A stretch of 64,000 nt of DNA, from the NCBI RefSeq assembly GCF_000818195.1, contig NZ_JTHL01000001.1, forward strand, positions 163,462 through 227,461. The letters are read 5' to 3'. Shown one piece after another: positions 1 to 7,108 of this stretch; position 1 is the first letter of the stretch; each line of letters opens with the position of its first letter. A program made the position numbers and the translations under genes. Source of the DNA: Streptomyces sp. 150FB (GTDB taxonomy: Bacteria > Actinomycetota > Actinomycetes > Streptomycetales > Streptomycetaceae). The notes below the pieces were generated by a model. The model had not been told where the DNA came from. It saw only the letters and a program-made list of their open reading frames with translations, and did no database searches.

Positions 1-250
1 CCGCGTAGCTCACGATCCCCCGGGCGACCGCATGCTCGTCGGACATCGAGACGATCAGGGCGATACCCGCGCCGAGGAGTACGGCGTACGTCACCGCGGC
101 GAGGGCCATCTCGGGCCATCCGGGCCGCTGCATGGTGCGCGCCGACGGTACGTCAGTCGGTGGTGCGTCAGCGGGTAGTGGGCCAACAAGTGGTACGTCA
201 GCCGGTGCGGGCGCGGGGGCAGGGGCAGGGCTCAGGTGATCGTTCGGCAT
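1..250 (-). CDS. membrane protein, N-terminal part only
   Basis: The start codon is ATG at 250 and the frame stays open to base 1, so 83 residues are visible and the rest lies outside the window. The first 45 residues are Ala/Pro/Asp-rich with a run of alternating Ala-Pro, which suggests a disordered cytoplasmic tail. A hydrophobic stretch follows at about residues 48-65 and looks like a first membrane helix. I do not recognise the family, and too little is present to assign one. Confidence 0.55.
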   Translation of the reverse strand, partial: MPNDHLSPAPAPAPAPADVPLVGPLPADAPPTDVPSARTMQRPGWPEMALAAVTYAVLLGAGIALIVSMSDEHAVARGIVSYA

Positions 251-303
251 GGTGCTTCCCGTTCGTCGTCGGGCGGTGAACTGTGAGGGTGCGGGTGTCG
301 GAG

Positions 304-771
304 TCAGTGCGCGAGCGCGCTCTCGCCGACGGTCGCGAGGGTGGCGACGATCGCTCCCCAGAGCGTGATCGACACGCACTGCCAAGCGATGACGGCCCGG
401 CGAGGCGCCCCGAAGCCGATCATGGCCGCGGACGAGATCTGGGTCGGGTGCCCGAAGAGCGAGACACCCGGCACACCGAACCGCTCGAAGAGCTGCCTGA
501 CGCGCGCCCGCTTCGGTGACGGCACCGAGCCATCGCCGCGGCGGCCGGCCCGCTTGCGGACGGCACCGACGACGAGGACGACCGCGAGCATCGAGGCGAT
601 GTTCCCGGCGATGGCGGCGATCGTCGCGACCACCGGATTCACCCCGATCACGATGCCGATCACGCTCCCCAGGTACGACTCCACGAAGGGGACCGCGGAT
701 ATCAACACGATCGCCACCCACTGGAGCCAGTCGGGGAACGCGGCGACGAACTGTTGAAAATTCGCGATCAT
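304..771 (-). CDS. small multidrug-export-type membrane protein
   Basis: A 155-residue protein with hydrophobic segments near residues 15-32, 35-70 and 115-150. The N-terminal part carries a Pro-Phe-Val-Glu-Ser-Tyr motif followed by Gly/Val/Ile-rich helices, as in the small multidrug export family (PF06695-like). A basic cytoplasmic loop lies near residues 72-90. The start is supported by a GGAGAG ribosome site just upstream of ATG at 771. It is divergent from the TetR gene at 855, and the shared gap holds repeated operator-like elements, so this gene is the likely target of that repressor. The export substrate is unknown and the family name does not establish drug transport. Confidence 0.7.
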   Translation of the reverse strand: MIANFQQFVAAFPDWLQWVAIVLISAVPFVESYLGSVIGIVIGVNPVVATIAAIAGNIASMLAVVLVVGAVRKRAGRRGDGSVPSPKRARVRQLFERFGVPGVSLFGHPTQISSAAMIGFGAPRRAVIAWQCVSITLWGAIVATLATVGESALAH

Positions 772-791
772 GATCTCTCTCCACGGAATTA

Positions 792-842
792 GTACGGTGT
801 ACCGGCACAGCGTACCAGTACACCGTACCTAGCACGGCGTAC
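792..842. promoter_or_regulatory. triple operator between divergent export and TetR genes
   Basis: GTACGGTGTAC at 792-802 recurs as its exact reverse complement at 818-828 and as a 9/11 match, GCACGGCGTAC, at 832-842. The arrangement spans both divergent promoters. This is the usual layout of a TetR autoregulatory operator; binding by the adjacent TetR protein is inferred. Confidence 0.6.
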
Positions 843-854
843 TACCATGCGCGT

Positions 855-1448
855 ATGTCCAGACGGGATGAGATCATCGAAGCGGCCCTACGGCTGGCGA
901 CAACCGAAGGCATCGGCATGCTGAGCGTGCGGGCGGTCGCGAACGCGGCAGGCATCGGGCCGACGACGTTGCGCCACTACTTCCCCTCCCAGGCCGAGCT
1001 GCTCCAAGCGGTCGCGGTCACACTCGTCAGCGGCTCTCTCGACGACCTGGGCATCGCGGACGACACACACGACCCGGCCCAACGGCTGTACGACTGCCTC
1101 CTGCAGTTCCTGCCTCCGTCCGAGCATCAGGGGGCGGTACTGGGCGGCTGGTTCGAGTTGTACCGGCTCGCCCTGGGCCCCGAACCCCTCCCGGCGGTAA
1201 GCGAGTTGCTGAAGAGCGGGCACCGCTCGTCCGCGCAGGCACTCCAACGGTGGCTCGAAACGCTCGCCGGCCAGGGACACGTGGCGCCCGACGACGTCGA
1301 GGCGCAGGCCACCCGCGCTCTCGCGCTGATCGACGGGCTTCACCTGAATCTTCTGATCGGCATCGAGCGCTTCGACCTCGAGATGGCGAGGGAGACCCTC
1401 CGATGGTTCGCCGAACAGGTGGTCACGCGAAGGGCGTCCGGTACCTGA
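855..1448 (+). CDS. TetR family transcriptional regulator
   Basis: A 197-residue TetR-type repressor. An N-terminal helix-turn-helix occupies about residues 5-50, with the recognition region around GIGPTTLRHYFPSQAELL. The C-terminal ligand-binding part is helical and of ordinary length. ATG at 855 has no clear ribosome site and lies close to the third operator copy, so the transcript may have a very short leader. It probably represses itself and the divergent membrane export gene at 304-771. The ligand is unknown. Confidence 0.85.
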   Translation: MSRRDEIIEAALRLATTEGIGMLSVRAVANAAGIGPTTLRHYFPSQAELLQAVAVTLVSGSLDDLGIADDTHDPAQRLYDCLLQFLPPSEHQGAVLGGWFELYRLALGPEPLPAVSELLKSGHRSSAQALQRWLETLAGQGHVAPDDVEAQATRALALIDGLHLNLLIGIERFDLEMARETLRWFAEQVVTRRASGT

Positions 1449-1468
1449 CCTTCAGGTCGTCGCGTGGG

Positions 1469-1488
1469 ACGCCGGCGGGAACCGGCGT
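1469..1488. terminator. bidirectional hairpin between convergent genes
   Basis: ACGCCGG and CCGGCGT form a perfect 7-bp stem with a 6-base loop in the 56-bp gap between the convergent TetR and GNAT genes. There is no T-tract, as is common in Streptomyces. Confidence 0.5.
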
Positions 1489-1504
1489 GCGGCTCAACCC
1501 ACGG

Positions 1505-2026
1505 TCAGAGGATCTTCGCGAGGATCCGTGCGTTGCGCCGGGGATCCAGGGACTCGACCCAGGACGGAGGTGCCAACCGCGCGGTCGTGGGCGCGAATCC
1601 GTACCGGAGGAACAGGCCGCCACCGCCGGTCGTCGCCGTGAACAGGGCGCCGAGCGACCGGGCGCGGGCCACGGACATCGCAGTACGCAGGAGCGCGGCG
1701 CCCACGCCGTGCCCCTGCCTGTGTCCGGCCACGCAGAAGTTGTACAGAACGCCCACGGATCCGCGCCCCTCTCCCGAGCCGGCCGGGTGCACACGCAGAC
1801 CCATGCAGCCCTCAAGGGCGCCTCCCGGGACCTCTGCCACAAGGAAGTCCGCGACACGGGTGACGTATACGGACGCGGGCCGCTCCCGCAGCGCTCCCGA
1901 GCGTACGAAGGGCTGACAGAGTTCGGAGAGCGCCGCGGCGTCCCCCTCACGGGCCGGGCGTACGGAGGACGTCGGCGCGAGGAGCGCCTGCGCCGGCAGG
2001 GCGGAGTGCGGGGTGGCCGTGATCAA
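1505..2026 (-). CDS. GNAT family N-acetyltransferase, iron-box controlled
   Basis: A 173-residue single-domain GNAT protein. The acetyl-CoA loop is visible as HRQGHGVGAAL near residues 100-112, and the C-terminal strand region reads FLRYGF. Overall it resembles the ArgA-like single-domain acetyltransferases more than the larger siderophore N-hydroxylysine acetylases. The start is a TTG at 2026, chosen because GAGGAAGGA sits 5-8 bases upstream. Its own iron box (2089-2107) lies directly upstream and serves only this gene, because the preceding amidohydrolase is read into it from the other side. That control links it to siderophore metabolism, for example acetylation of an ornithine-derived amine. 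The substrate is inference and is not shown by the sequence. Confidence 0.8.
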   Translation of the reverse strand: MITATPHSALPAQALLAPTSSVRPAREGDAAALSELCQPFVRSGALRERPASVYVTRVADFLVAEVPGGALEGCMGLRVHPAGSGEGRGSVGVLYNFCVAGHRQGHGVGAALLRTAMSVARARSLGALFTATTGGGGLFLRYGFAPTTARLAPPSWVESLDPRRNARILAKIL

Positions 2027-2088
2027 GGCTTTCCTTCCTCAGTCTCACGATCGAAGGACGGCTCGTCGCCGCCCACTTCGCGTGGAAG

Positions 2089-2107
2089 TTAGGTTAGCCT
2101 TACCTTA
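2089..2107 (-). promoter_or_regulatory. iron box (DmdR/IdeR-type site) of the GNAT gene
   Basis: TTAGGTTAGCCTTACCTTA differs at few positions from the actinobacterial iron-box consensus TTAGGTTAGGCTAACCTAA. It lies 63 bp before the TTG start of the GNAT gene. Confidence 0.8.
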
Positions 2108-2193
2108 CACGCACGGATAAGTCCGTGGAACGCCGCCTGCCCGGCCCCGGGGCGGGTCACTCTCTCGACGACCGCCACCTTCCCCCCGGCTCG

Positions 2194-3765
2194 CTACGGC
2201 CTTTCGGTCTCGCTGCCGCCGACGTAGGTCGCCACCACCTCGATGTCCCCGATGCGCGAGGTGTCGACCCGCCGAGGGTCGTCGCCGAGCACGAGCAGGT
2301 CGGCCAGCTTGCCCGGGGTGAGGCTTCCCAGGTTGCTCTCCCAGTGGCAGGCGAAGGCGCCGGTGGCCGTGTAGGCGCGCAGGGCCTCGTGCACGGTGAT
2401 GCCCTCGTCCGGGCCGATCAACTGGCCGGAGCTGGAGGCGCGTTCGACCATGAACTGGATGGCACGCAGTGGGGATCCATCCGTGACGGGGCGGTCGGAG
2501 CTGCCGACGAGGGGGATGCCGTGGTCCAGGAAGGACCTGCCGCGGTAGAGCCACGGGGCCCGCTCCTTGCCCATGATCGCCGCGTAGTCGTCGCCGAAGT
2601 AGCGCAGGAAATTGGGCTGGACGACCGCGCTGACGCCGAGCCGTGCGAAGCGTGGGAGCTGGTCGGGGCGGATCAGGCCGGCGTGCTCGACGCGGTGCCG
2701 GGCGCCGGGACGCGGGCGGAGGCGGTGGGCCCGTTCCAGGGCGTCGAGCGCGAGGTCCGCCGCGCGGTCGCCGATCGCGTGGACGGCGAGCTGCCATCCG
2801 GCGAGGTGGCCGGCCACGATCGTGTCGGCGAGCACGTCCGGGTCGTCCTGCAACTGGCCCGCGTGGTCCAGCCCTTCGTACGGGCTGCTGAGTGCGGCGG
2901 TCCTGGCCATCATGCCGCCGTCGGTGAAAATCTTCAGCGCGCCCACGGAGAGACGGTCGTCGCCGAACCCGGTGCGCATACCGAGTCCGAAAGCCCGCCC
3001 GATGCGGTCGGCCTCGTGCGCGGCGACCGGTCGCAGTTGGTCCGCGGAGACCATGAGCTGCGTACGCAGCGGCAACAGGCCTTCTTCGAGGGCGAGTTGG
3101 TAGGCGCCCAGCTCGACCGGGCTGTGACCGAGCAGGCGGCCGCCGATGCCCGCCTCCGCGCAGGCGGTGACGCCCTCGGCCAGACAGGTCCGGGCGGCGC
3201 GCCCGATCGCCTCGGCCAACTCCCTTTGGGAGTACGGCGGTCGCAGCGCGCGAGCCGCGCCCATGGCGCCCTCGGCGAGGAAGCCGTTCCCGTGCCGGAG
3301 GCCGGCGGGCAGCAGATCGAGAACGGCGGAGTTGACGACGCAGCCGTGCCCGGACTCGTGCAGTATGAACACCTTGTGACCGTGGCTGACCCGGTCCAGT
3401 TCGGCGGCGGTCAGGTGACGGCCCAGGGCCCGCTGGTCGTAGCCGACCATGTTCACCCATGTGCCGGGCGAGGCCTCCTGGTTGACGGCTTCCTCCACGA
3501 CGGCGAGCACGTCGTCGATCCGGGTCCGGCCCGCGATGCTCACGGTGTTCTCCTTGAACCCCGTCCAGGCCAGGTGCACATGGGGGTCGATGAACCCGGG
3601 CAGTACGGTGGCGCCCTGGAGGTCGATCACCTCGCGTGCGGGCAAGGTCGTCACGGCCTCGTCAAGACCGACGATCCGGCCCCGCCAGATGCCCAGGTCG
3701 TGGGCGACGGGGTGGTCCGGGTCCATGGTGAGGAAGCGCGCGTTCGTCAGTCTGGTGGAGAGCAT
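2194..3765 (-). CDS. amidohydrolase family protein (YtcJ-like)
   Basis: A 523-residue metal-dependent hydrolase of the amidohydrolase-3/YtcJ type. An N-terminal beta-sandwich part precedes the metal motif DPHVHL near residue 60. Further conserved stretches are HAIGDRA, HRVEHAG and the late GSDRPV aspartate motif, and the C-terminal part ends in the usual GKLADLLVL. Length and motifs look complete. A GGAGGG ribosome site precedes ATG at 3765. It begins 24 bp after the mbtH-like gene ends, so it should be co-transcribed from the iron box at 4144-4162. It could trim or recycle the siderophore or a precursor, but it may simply be a passenger. The family is broad and the substrate cannot be read from sequence. 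Confidence 0.82.
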   Translation of the reverse strand: MLSTRLTNARFLTMDPDHPVAHDLGIWRGRIVGLDEAVTTLPAREVIDLQGATVLPGFIDPHVHLAWTGFKENTVSIAGRTRIDDVLAVVEEAVNQEASPGTWVNMVGYDQRALGRHLTAAELDRVSHGHKVFILHESGHGCVVNSAVLDLLPAGLRHGNGFLAEGAMGAARALRPPYSQRELAEAIGRAARTCLAEGVTACAEAGIGGRLLGHSPVELGAYQLALEEGLLPLRTQLMVSADQLRPVAAHEADRIGRAFGLGMRTGFGDDRLSVGALKIFTDGGMMARTAALSSPYEGLDHAGQLQDDPDVLADTIVAGHLAGWQLAVHAIGDRAADLALDALERAHRLRPRPGARHRVEHAGLIRPDQLPRFARLGVSAVVQPNFLRYFGDDYAAIMGKERAPWLYRGRSFLDHGIPLVGSSDRPVTDGSPLRAIQFMVERASSSGQLIGPDEGITVHEALRAYTATGAFACHWESNLGSLTPGKLADLLVLGDDPRRVDTSRIGDIEVVATYVGGSETERP

Positions 3766-3789
3766 CAGGGGGTGTCCCTCCGCAGGGGG

Positions 3790-4002
3790 TCAGGCGTCGG
3801 TGGGCGCCGCCAGGGATCGGGGGCGCAGATCGGTCCAGTGGGTCTCGATGAAGTCCAGGCATGCCTCCCGGGTGTTCTCGGCGAGGGCAATCGTCCACCC
3901 ACCCGGCACCTCGGCGAAAGACGGCCAGAGCGAGTGCTGCCCCTCGTCGTTCACCAGGACCAGGAAACGGCCTTCGGGGTCGTCGAAGGGGTTGGTGCTC
4001 AT
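3790..4002 (-). CDS. cchK: MbtH-like NRPS chaperone
   Basis: A 70-residue MbtH-like protein with the family pattern NPFDDPEG, then Ser-Leu-Trp-Pro, a Pro-Gly-Gly-Trp turn, and the C-terminal [14 protein letters not shown]. MbtH-like proteins bind the adenylation domains of NRPSs and are needed for their solubility or activity, so the partner here is CchH. A GAGGAGG ribosome site precedes ATG at 4002. It is divergent from cchJ and shares its iron box. The symbol follows the S. coelicolor coelichelin locus, whose gene order this region reproduces. Confidence 0.93.
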   Translation of the reverse strand: MSTNPFDDPEGRFLVLVNDEGQHSLWPSFAEVPGGWTIALAENTREACLDFIETHWTDLRPRSLAAPTDA

Positions 4003-4143
4003 GTCGGTGCCTCCTCGGGGCCGACGGGGCCGGTGACGGCCGCGCCGGGAGTGTGCGTCAGGTCGTCGGTGTGAGGCCGGTCCAGGCCGGCTTCGAGGGT
4101 CCTCTCACTGCCGACGGGATCGGGAACATCAAGAGAAGATACA

Positions 4144-4162
4144 TTAGGTTAGCCTTGCCTAA
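4144..4162. promoter_or_regulatory. iron box between cchK and cchJ
   Basis: TTAGGTTAGCCTTGCCTAA is a near-consensus iron box in the 208-bp gap between divergent cchK and cchJ. It can regulate both promoters. Confidence 0.82.
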
Positions 4163-4210
4163 GGCGAATTGAGCTTAGCCTCCCCCCTTCCCTCTCACAA
4201 GGAGACGTTC

Positions 4211-5368
4211 ATGCAACTGGTGCCGGACCATGGGCGGTCGCCTCACCAGCCGGTCATGGCTGATCCCGTCACCGACCTCGCGGCCGGCGGGGAGAACGAC
4301 TTCGCCGCGTTCGGGCTTCCCGGGGAACCTGGCACCGACGCGTTCTGGGCGGCGGCGCGTACGCCCGTGTCGGTACCCGCCGACGACGGCGGCTGGCTGA
4401 CCTTGTTCCTGTGGCGCGGGTCTCCGGCGACCATCGACTTCGAGAGCTGGTCGGGGCCCGTACCCCTGCGCCGGTGGGGTGACACGGACTGCTGGTACGC
4501 CGAGGTGCGCATGCCCCGGCGCCTGCGGGTGACCTACCAACTCCTCGCGGACGGCGCCGCGTACGCCGACCCGTTCAACCCGGTCGGTGCGGGCGGTGAC
4601 CGGTCCGTCGCCGCCACACCGGACACACCGGCTCAGCCGCACTGGCCCGTCATCGGCGCTGACGACGTCCTGCCCCTCCCCCGTACCCGGCTCCGCTGGA
4701 TCAGCGAGCGGCTCGGCGGACGACGCACCGTCCGAGTCCATCCGGCGGGCGGCGGCGGGCCGGTGGTCCTGCTGCTCGACGGCGACGACTGGCTGTATCT
4801 GCACCCGGCCATGGCCGCGTTCGACTCGGCTGTCGCCAGTGGCGAGATGCCCGCCGTCACCCTCGTCTTCGTTCCGGCCAGGGACAGGGAGGCCGAGTTC
4901 GGGTGCGGGCGCGAACTGTGGGAAGCGGTCGAGGACGAACTGCTGCCGCTGGTCGCGGAATCCGGCGTACCCGCCGACCTGGACCGGTTGGTGGTCGCGG
5001 GTCAGAGTCTCGGCGGGCTGAGCGCGATGTACGCCGCGCTGGAGTTCCCGCACCTCGTCTCGCGCATCGCCTGCCAGTCGCCGTCGTTCTGGTGGACGCC
5101 CGGAGCCCTGGACCTGGCGGATCCCCTGAGCGGCCCGGTCGGCGGCGCGACCGCCGCGCGCCTGCGGGAGGCTCCCGACCTGTCCGGGCTGCGGTGCGCC
5201 TTCGACGTGGGGGAACACGAGACGCCGATGCTGCCGCACTGCGAGCAGGTCGAGACGCTGGCCGAACAGGCCGGTGCGACCGTACGTATCTCACGGTCGG
5301 CATCGGGCCACGACCGGGCGGGCTGGCGGGGCGCCCTGCTCCGGGATGTCGCCTGGGCGCTCGCCTGA
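4211..5368 (+). CDS. cchJ: siderophore esterase/thioester hydrolase, Fes-like
   Basis: A 385-residue alpha/beta hydrolase of the enterochelin-esterase family. An N-terminal beta-rich domain covers about residues 40-165. The serine nucleophile is in GQSLGG near residue 270, the acid lies in the DVGEHE stretch, and the histidine is in SGHDRAGW near the C-terminus. CchH has no thioesterase domain, and the CchJ homologue in S. coelicolor is proposed to release coelichelin from the NRPS; hydrolysis of the ferri-siderophore is the alternative role for this fold. An in-frame ATG at 4169 was passed over because AAGGAG at 4199-4204 fits ATG 4211. It converges on cchI with a 39-bp gap. Confidence 0.9.
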   Translation: MQLVPDHGRSPHQPVMADPVTDLAAGGENDFAAFGLPGEPGTDAFWAAARTPVSVPADDGGWLTLFLWRGSPATIDFESWSGPVPLRRWGDTDCWYAEVRMPRRLRVTYQLLADGAAYADPFNPVGAGGDRSVAATPDTPAQPHWPVIGADDVLPLPRTRLRWISERLGGRRTVRVHPAGGGGPVVLLLDGDDWLYLHPAMAAFDSAVASGEMPAVTLVFVPARDREAEFGCGRELWEAVEDELLPLVAESGVPADLDRLVVAGQSLGGLSAMYAALEFPHLVSRIACQSPSFWWTPGALDLADPLSGPVGGATAARLREAPDLSGLRCAFDVGEHETPMLPHCEQVETLAEQAGATVRISRSASGHDRAGWRGALLRDVAWALA

Positions 5369-5391
5369 GCACACAGCCAGGTCACCGCGCC

Positions 5392-5430
5392 ACTGCCGGC
5401 CGGCGGGTCACCGCGCCACCGCCCGGCAGT
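5392..5430. terminator. possible hairpin at the cchJ/cchI convergence
   Basis: ACTGCCGG (5392-5399) pairs with CCGGCAGT (5423-5430), partly inside the end of cchI. The same stretch holds a 13-bp direct repeat of GTCACCGCGCCAC at 5381-5393 and 5407-5419. The long loop makes terminator function uncertain. Confidence 0.3.
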
Positions 5431-7108
5431 AGTCCTCGTCCGAGGCCAGGAGGTTACGGTGGGTGTCCTCGGCGGTGATGACACCGTCGTCCAGGACGAG
5501 AACACGGTCGGCGGCGTCCAGGAGAGCCGGGCTGCTGGTGATCACCAGGGTGGTACGCCCCCGGCGCAGCTTCGCGACATTGCGCGCGATGAGCTGTTCG
5601 GTGACCGCGTCGACCGCCGTCGTGGGGTCGCGAAGGACCAGCACGTCGCTGTCGACGGCCAACGCACGTGCCAGGGACAGCCGTTGGCGCTGCCCTCCGG
5701 AAAGGTTGGCGCCCCGGTCGCGCACGCCGTAGTCGAGTCCTTCGCGGTGAAGGGCGACCACGTCGGTCAGCATGGACGCCTCGACAGCCTCGGGGACCAG
5801 TCGGCTGGTGCCCGACGGGTCGATGTTCGTACGGAGGGTGCCGGCGAAGATCTCCCCGTCGTACGGGTTGACCAGCATGTGCTCGCGGACCGCCTCGATC
5901 GACAGGTCCGTGATCGCCTCCCCGCTGACACGCACCGTTCCCTCGAACGCGCCGGGTGGCACATTGACGGCCAGGATCGAGGCGAGGTCGGCCGCCGCGC
6001 GCGGCTGGTAGACGGCGATCGCCACGAACTCACCGGCGCCCACCTCGAACTTGAGCTCGCGCAGGGCCCCGTACCGTACGCAGTCCACCTCGAGGTCTCC
6101 GCCGGCGGCCGGGCGCTCCTCCCCCAGCGTTGTCAGCGGCGGCGCGGTCAGTACGAGTGCCATCCGCTCGGCCGAAGCGCGCGCGATCATCACGTACTTG
6201 GGCATCTCCGAGAACATCTTGAGCGGTTCCATGATGAACTGCGCGAGGCCCACGGCCATCACAAGCTCTCCGACATTGATCCGGCCGCCGAACGCCAGCC
6301 AGCCGGCTGTCAGGGTCACGGCGGCGGCGAGGACCGCGTTGAGGGCGAGCGCGGTGCCCGCGTACGCGCCGTTCACCTTGGCGACCGTGACGGCCTGGTG
6401 CTTCGCCTCCGCGCTGACCTTCCGGTACGACAGGAACGCCGCGCTGTTGCCGCCGAAGCCGTGCAGCGGGCGCAGGCCGGTGATCAGGTCGGCGACCTTC
6501 GCGCCCGCCCGCGCCACCCGCGCCTGCTGTTCGCGGGTACTGGCGCCGATCCGCCTGGACATGACGGCCAGGACCGACAGGATCGCGACGGTTCCCACGA
6601 TCACCAGTAGGCCGAGCCGGACGTCGGCCAGGCCCAGCGCGACAGCGGCGACCAGCACCGCGACCAGCGAGCTGATCAGCAGCGGCACCACCTCGATGAT
6701 GTCGGCGGTCTGATCGGCGTCCTCGGTGGCGATGGTCAGCACTTCGCCGGACTTCAGGTCGACGTCCCTGGCCACCGGCTGGAGTCCGCAGGCCGCCACC
6801 CGCACCCGCCACCGGTGCGCCTCGGTCGTGTTGGCCTTCTGCAGGACCCGCATCCCGAACCGCCACGACAGCGACACCGTCGTGATGATCACGGCCAGAG
6901 CGGCGATCGACAGGGCGAGCGCGCCGAGGCTTCGGTGCTGCATCGTGTGTTCGACGATCAGGCCGAGCGCGATGGGGAAGGCGGTCTCGGCCGCCTGGTA
7001 CATGCCCATGAGTACGGTGCCCGCCGTCATCGCGCCGACGTTGCGGCGCAGAGCGGTCCGGAGGATGTCGGACCCCGGGCGGGGCCGCTGCGTGTCAGGA
7101 GTGGTCAT
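5408..7108 (-). CDS. cchI: ABC half-transporter with degenerate nucleotide site
   Basis: A 566-residue ABC half-transporter with an N-terminal six-helix membrane domain (about residues 20-310) and a C-terminal ATPase domain. The Walker A region reads [12 protein letters not shown] and lacks the Gly-Lys-Ser core. The Walker B end reads [12 protein letters not shown], without the normal Asp-Glu pair, and the H-loop histidine is replaced in VITSSPALL. The signature [15 protein letters not shown] is intact. CchG shows the opposite pattern, so the two probably form a heterodimeric exporter with one working ATP site. ATG at 7108 was chosen; it overlaps the end of cchH by 14 bp, so the two genes are translationally coupled. 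The likely role is export of the desferri-siderophore. Confidence 0.9.
   Translation of the reverse strand: MTTPDTQRPRPGSDILRTALRRNVGAMTAGTVLMGMYQAAETAFPIALGLIVEHTMQHRSLGALALSIAALAVIITTVSLSWRFGMRVLQKANTTEAHRWRVRVAACGLQPVARDVDLKSGEVLTIATEDADQTADIIEVVPLLISSLVAVLVAAVALGLADVRLGLLVIVGTVAILSVLAVMSRRIGASTREQQARVARAGAKVADLITGLRPLHGFGGNSAAFLSYRKVSAEAKHQAVTVAKVNGAYAGTALALNAVLAAAVTLTAGWLAFGGRINVGELVMAVGLAQFIMEPLKMFSEMPKYVMIARASAERMALVLTAPPLTTLGEERPAAGGDLEVDCVRYGALRELKFEVGAGEFVAIAVYQPRAAADLASILAVNVPPGAFEGTVRVSGEAITDLSIEAVREHMLVNPYDGEIFAGTLRTNIDPSGTSRLVPEAVEASMLTDVVALHREGLDYGVRDRGANLSGGQRQRLSLARALAVDSDVLVLRDPTTAVDAVTEQLIARNVAKLRRGRTTLVITSSPALLDAADRVLVLDDGVITAEDTHRNLLASDEDYCRAVAR

Noticed and set aside
1505..2026. 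GNAT as a hydroxamate-forming N5-hydroxyornithine acetylase
   Set aside because: Siderophore hydroxamate acetylases are usually larger and of a different GNAT subgroup. The iron box supports a siderophore link but not this specific reaction.
2125..4074. A long plus-strand frame opposite the amidohydrolase and mbtH genes
   Set aside because: It is a mirror frame of two clearly assigned genes, has no recognisable motif, and crosses the gap between them.
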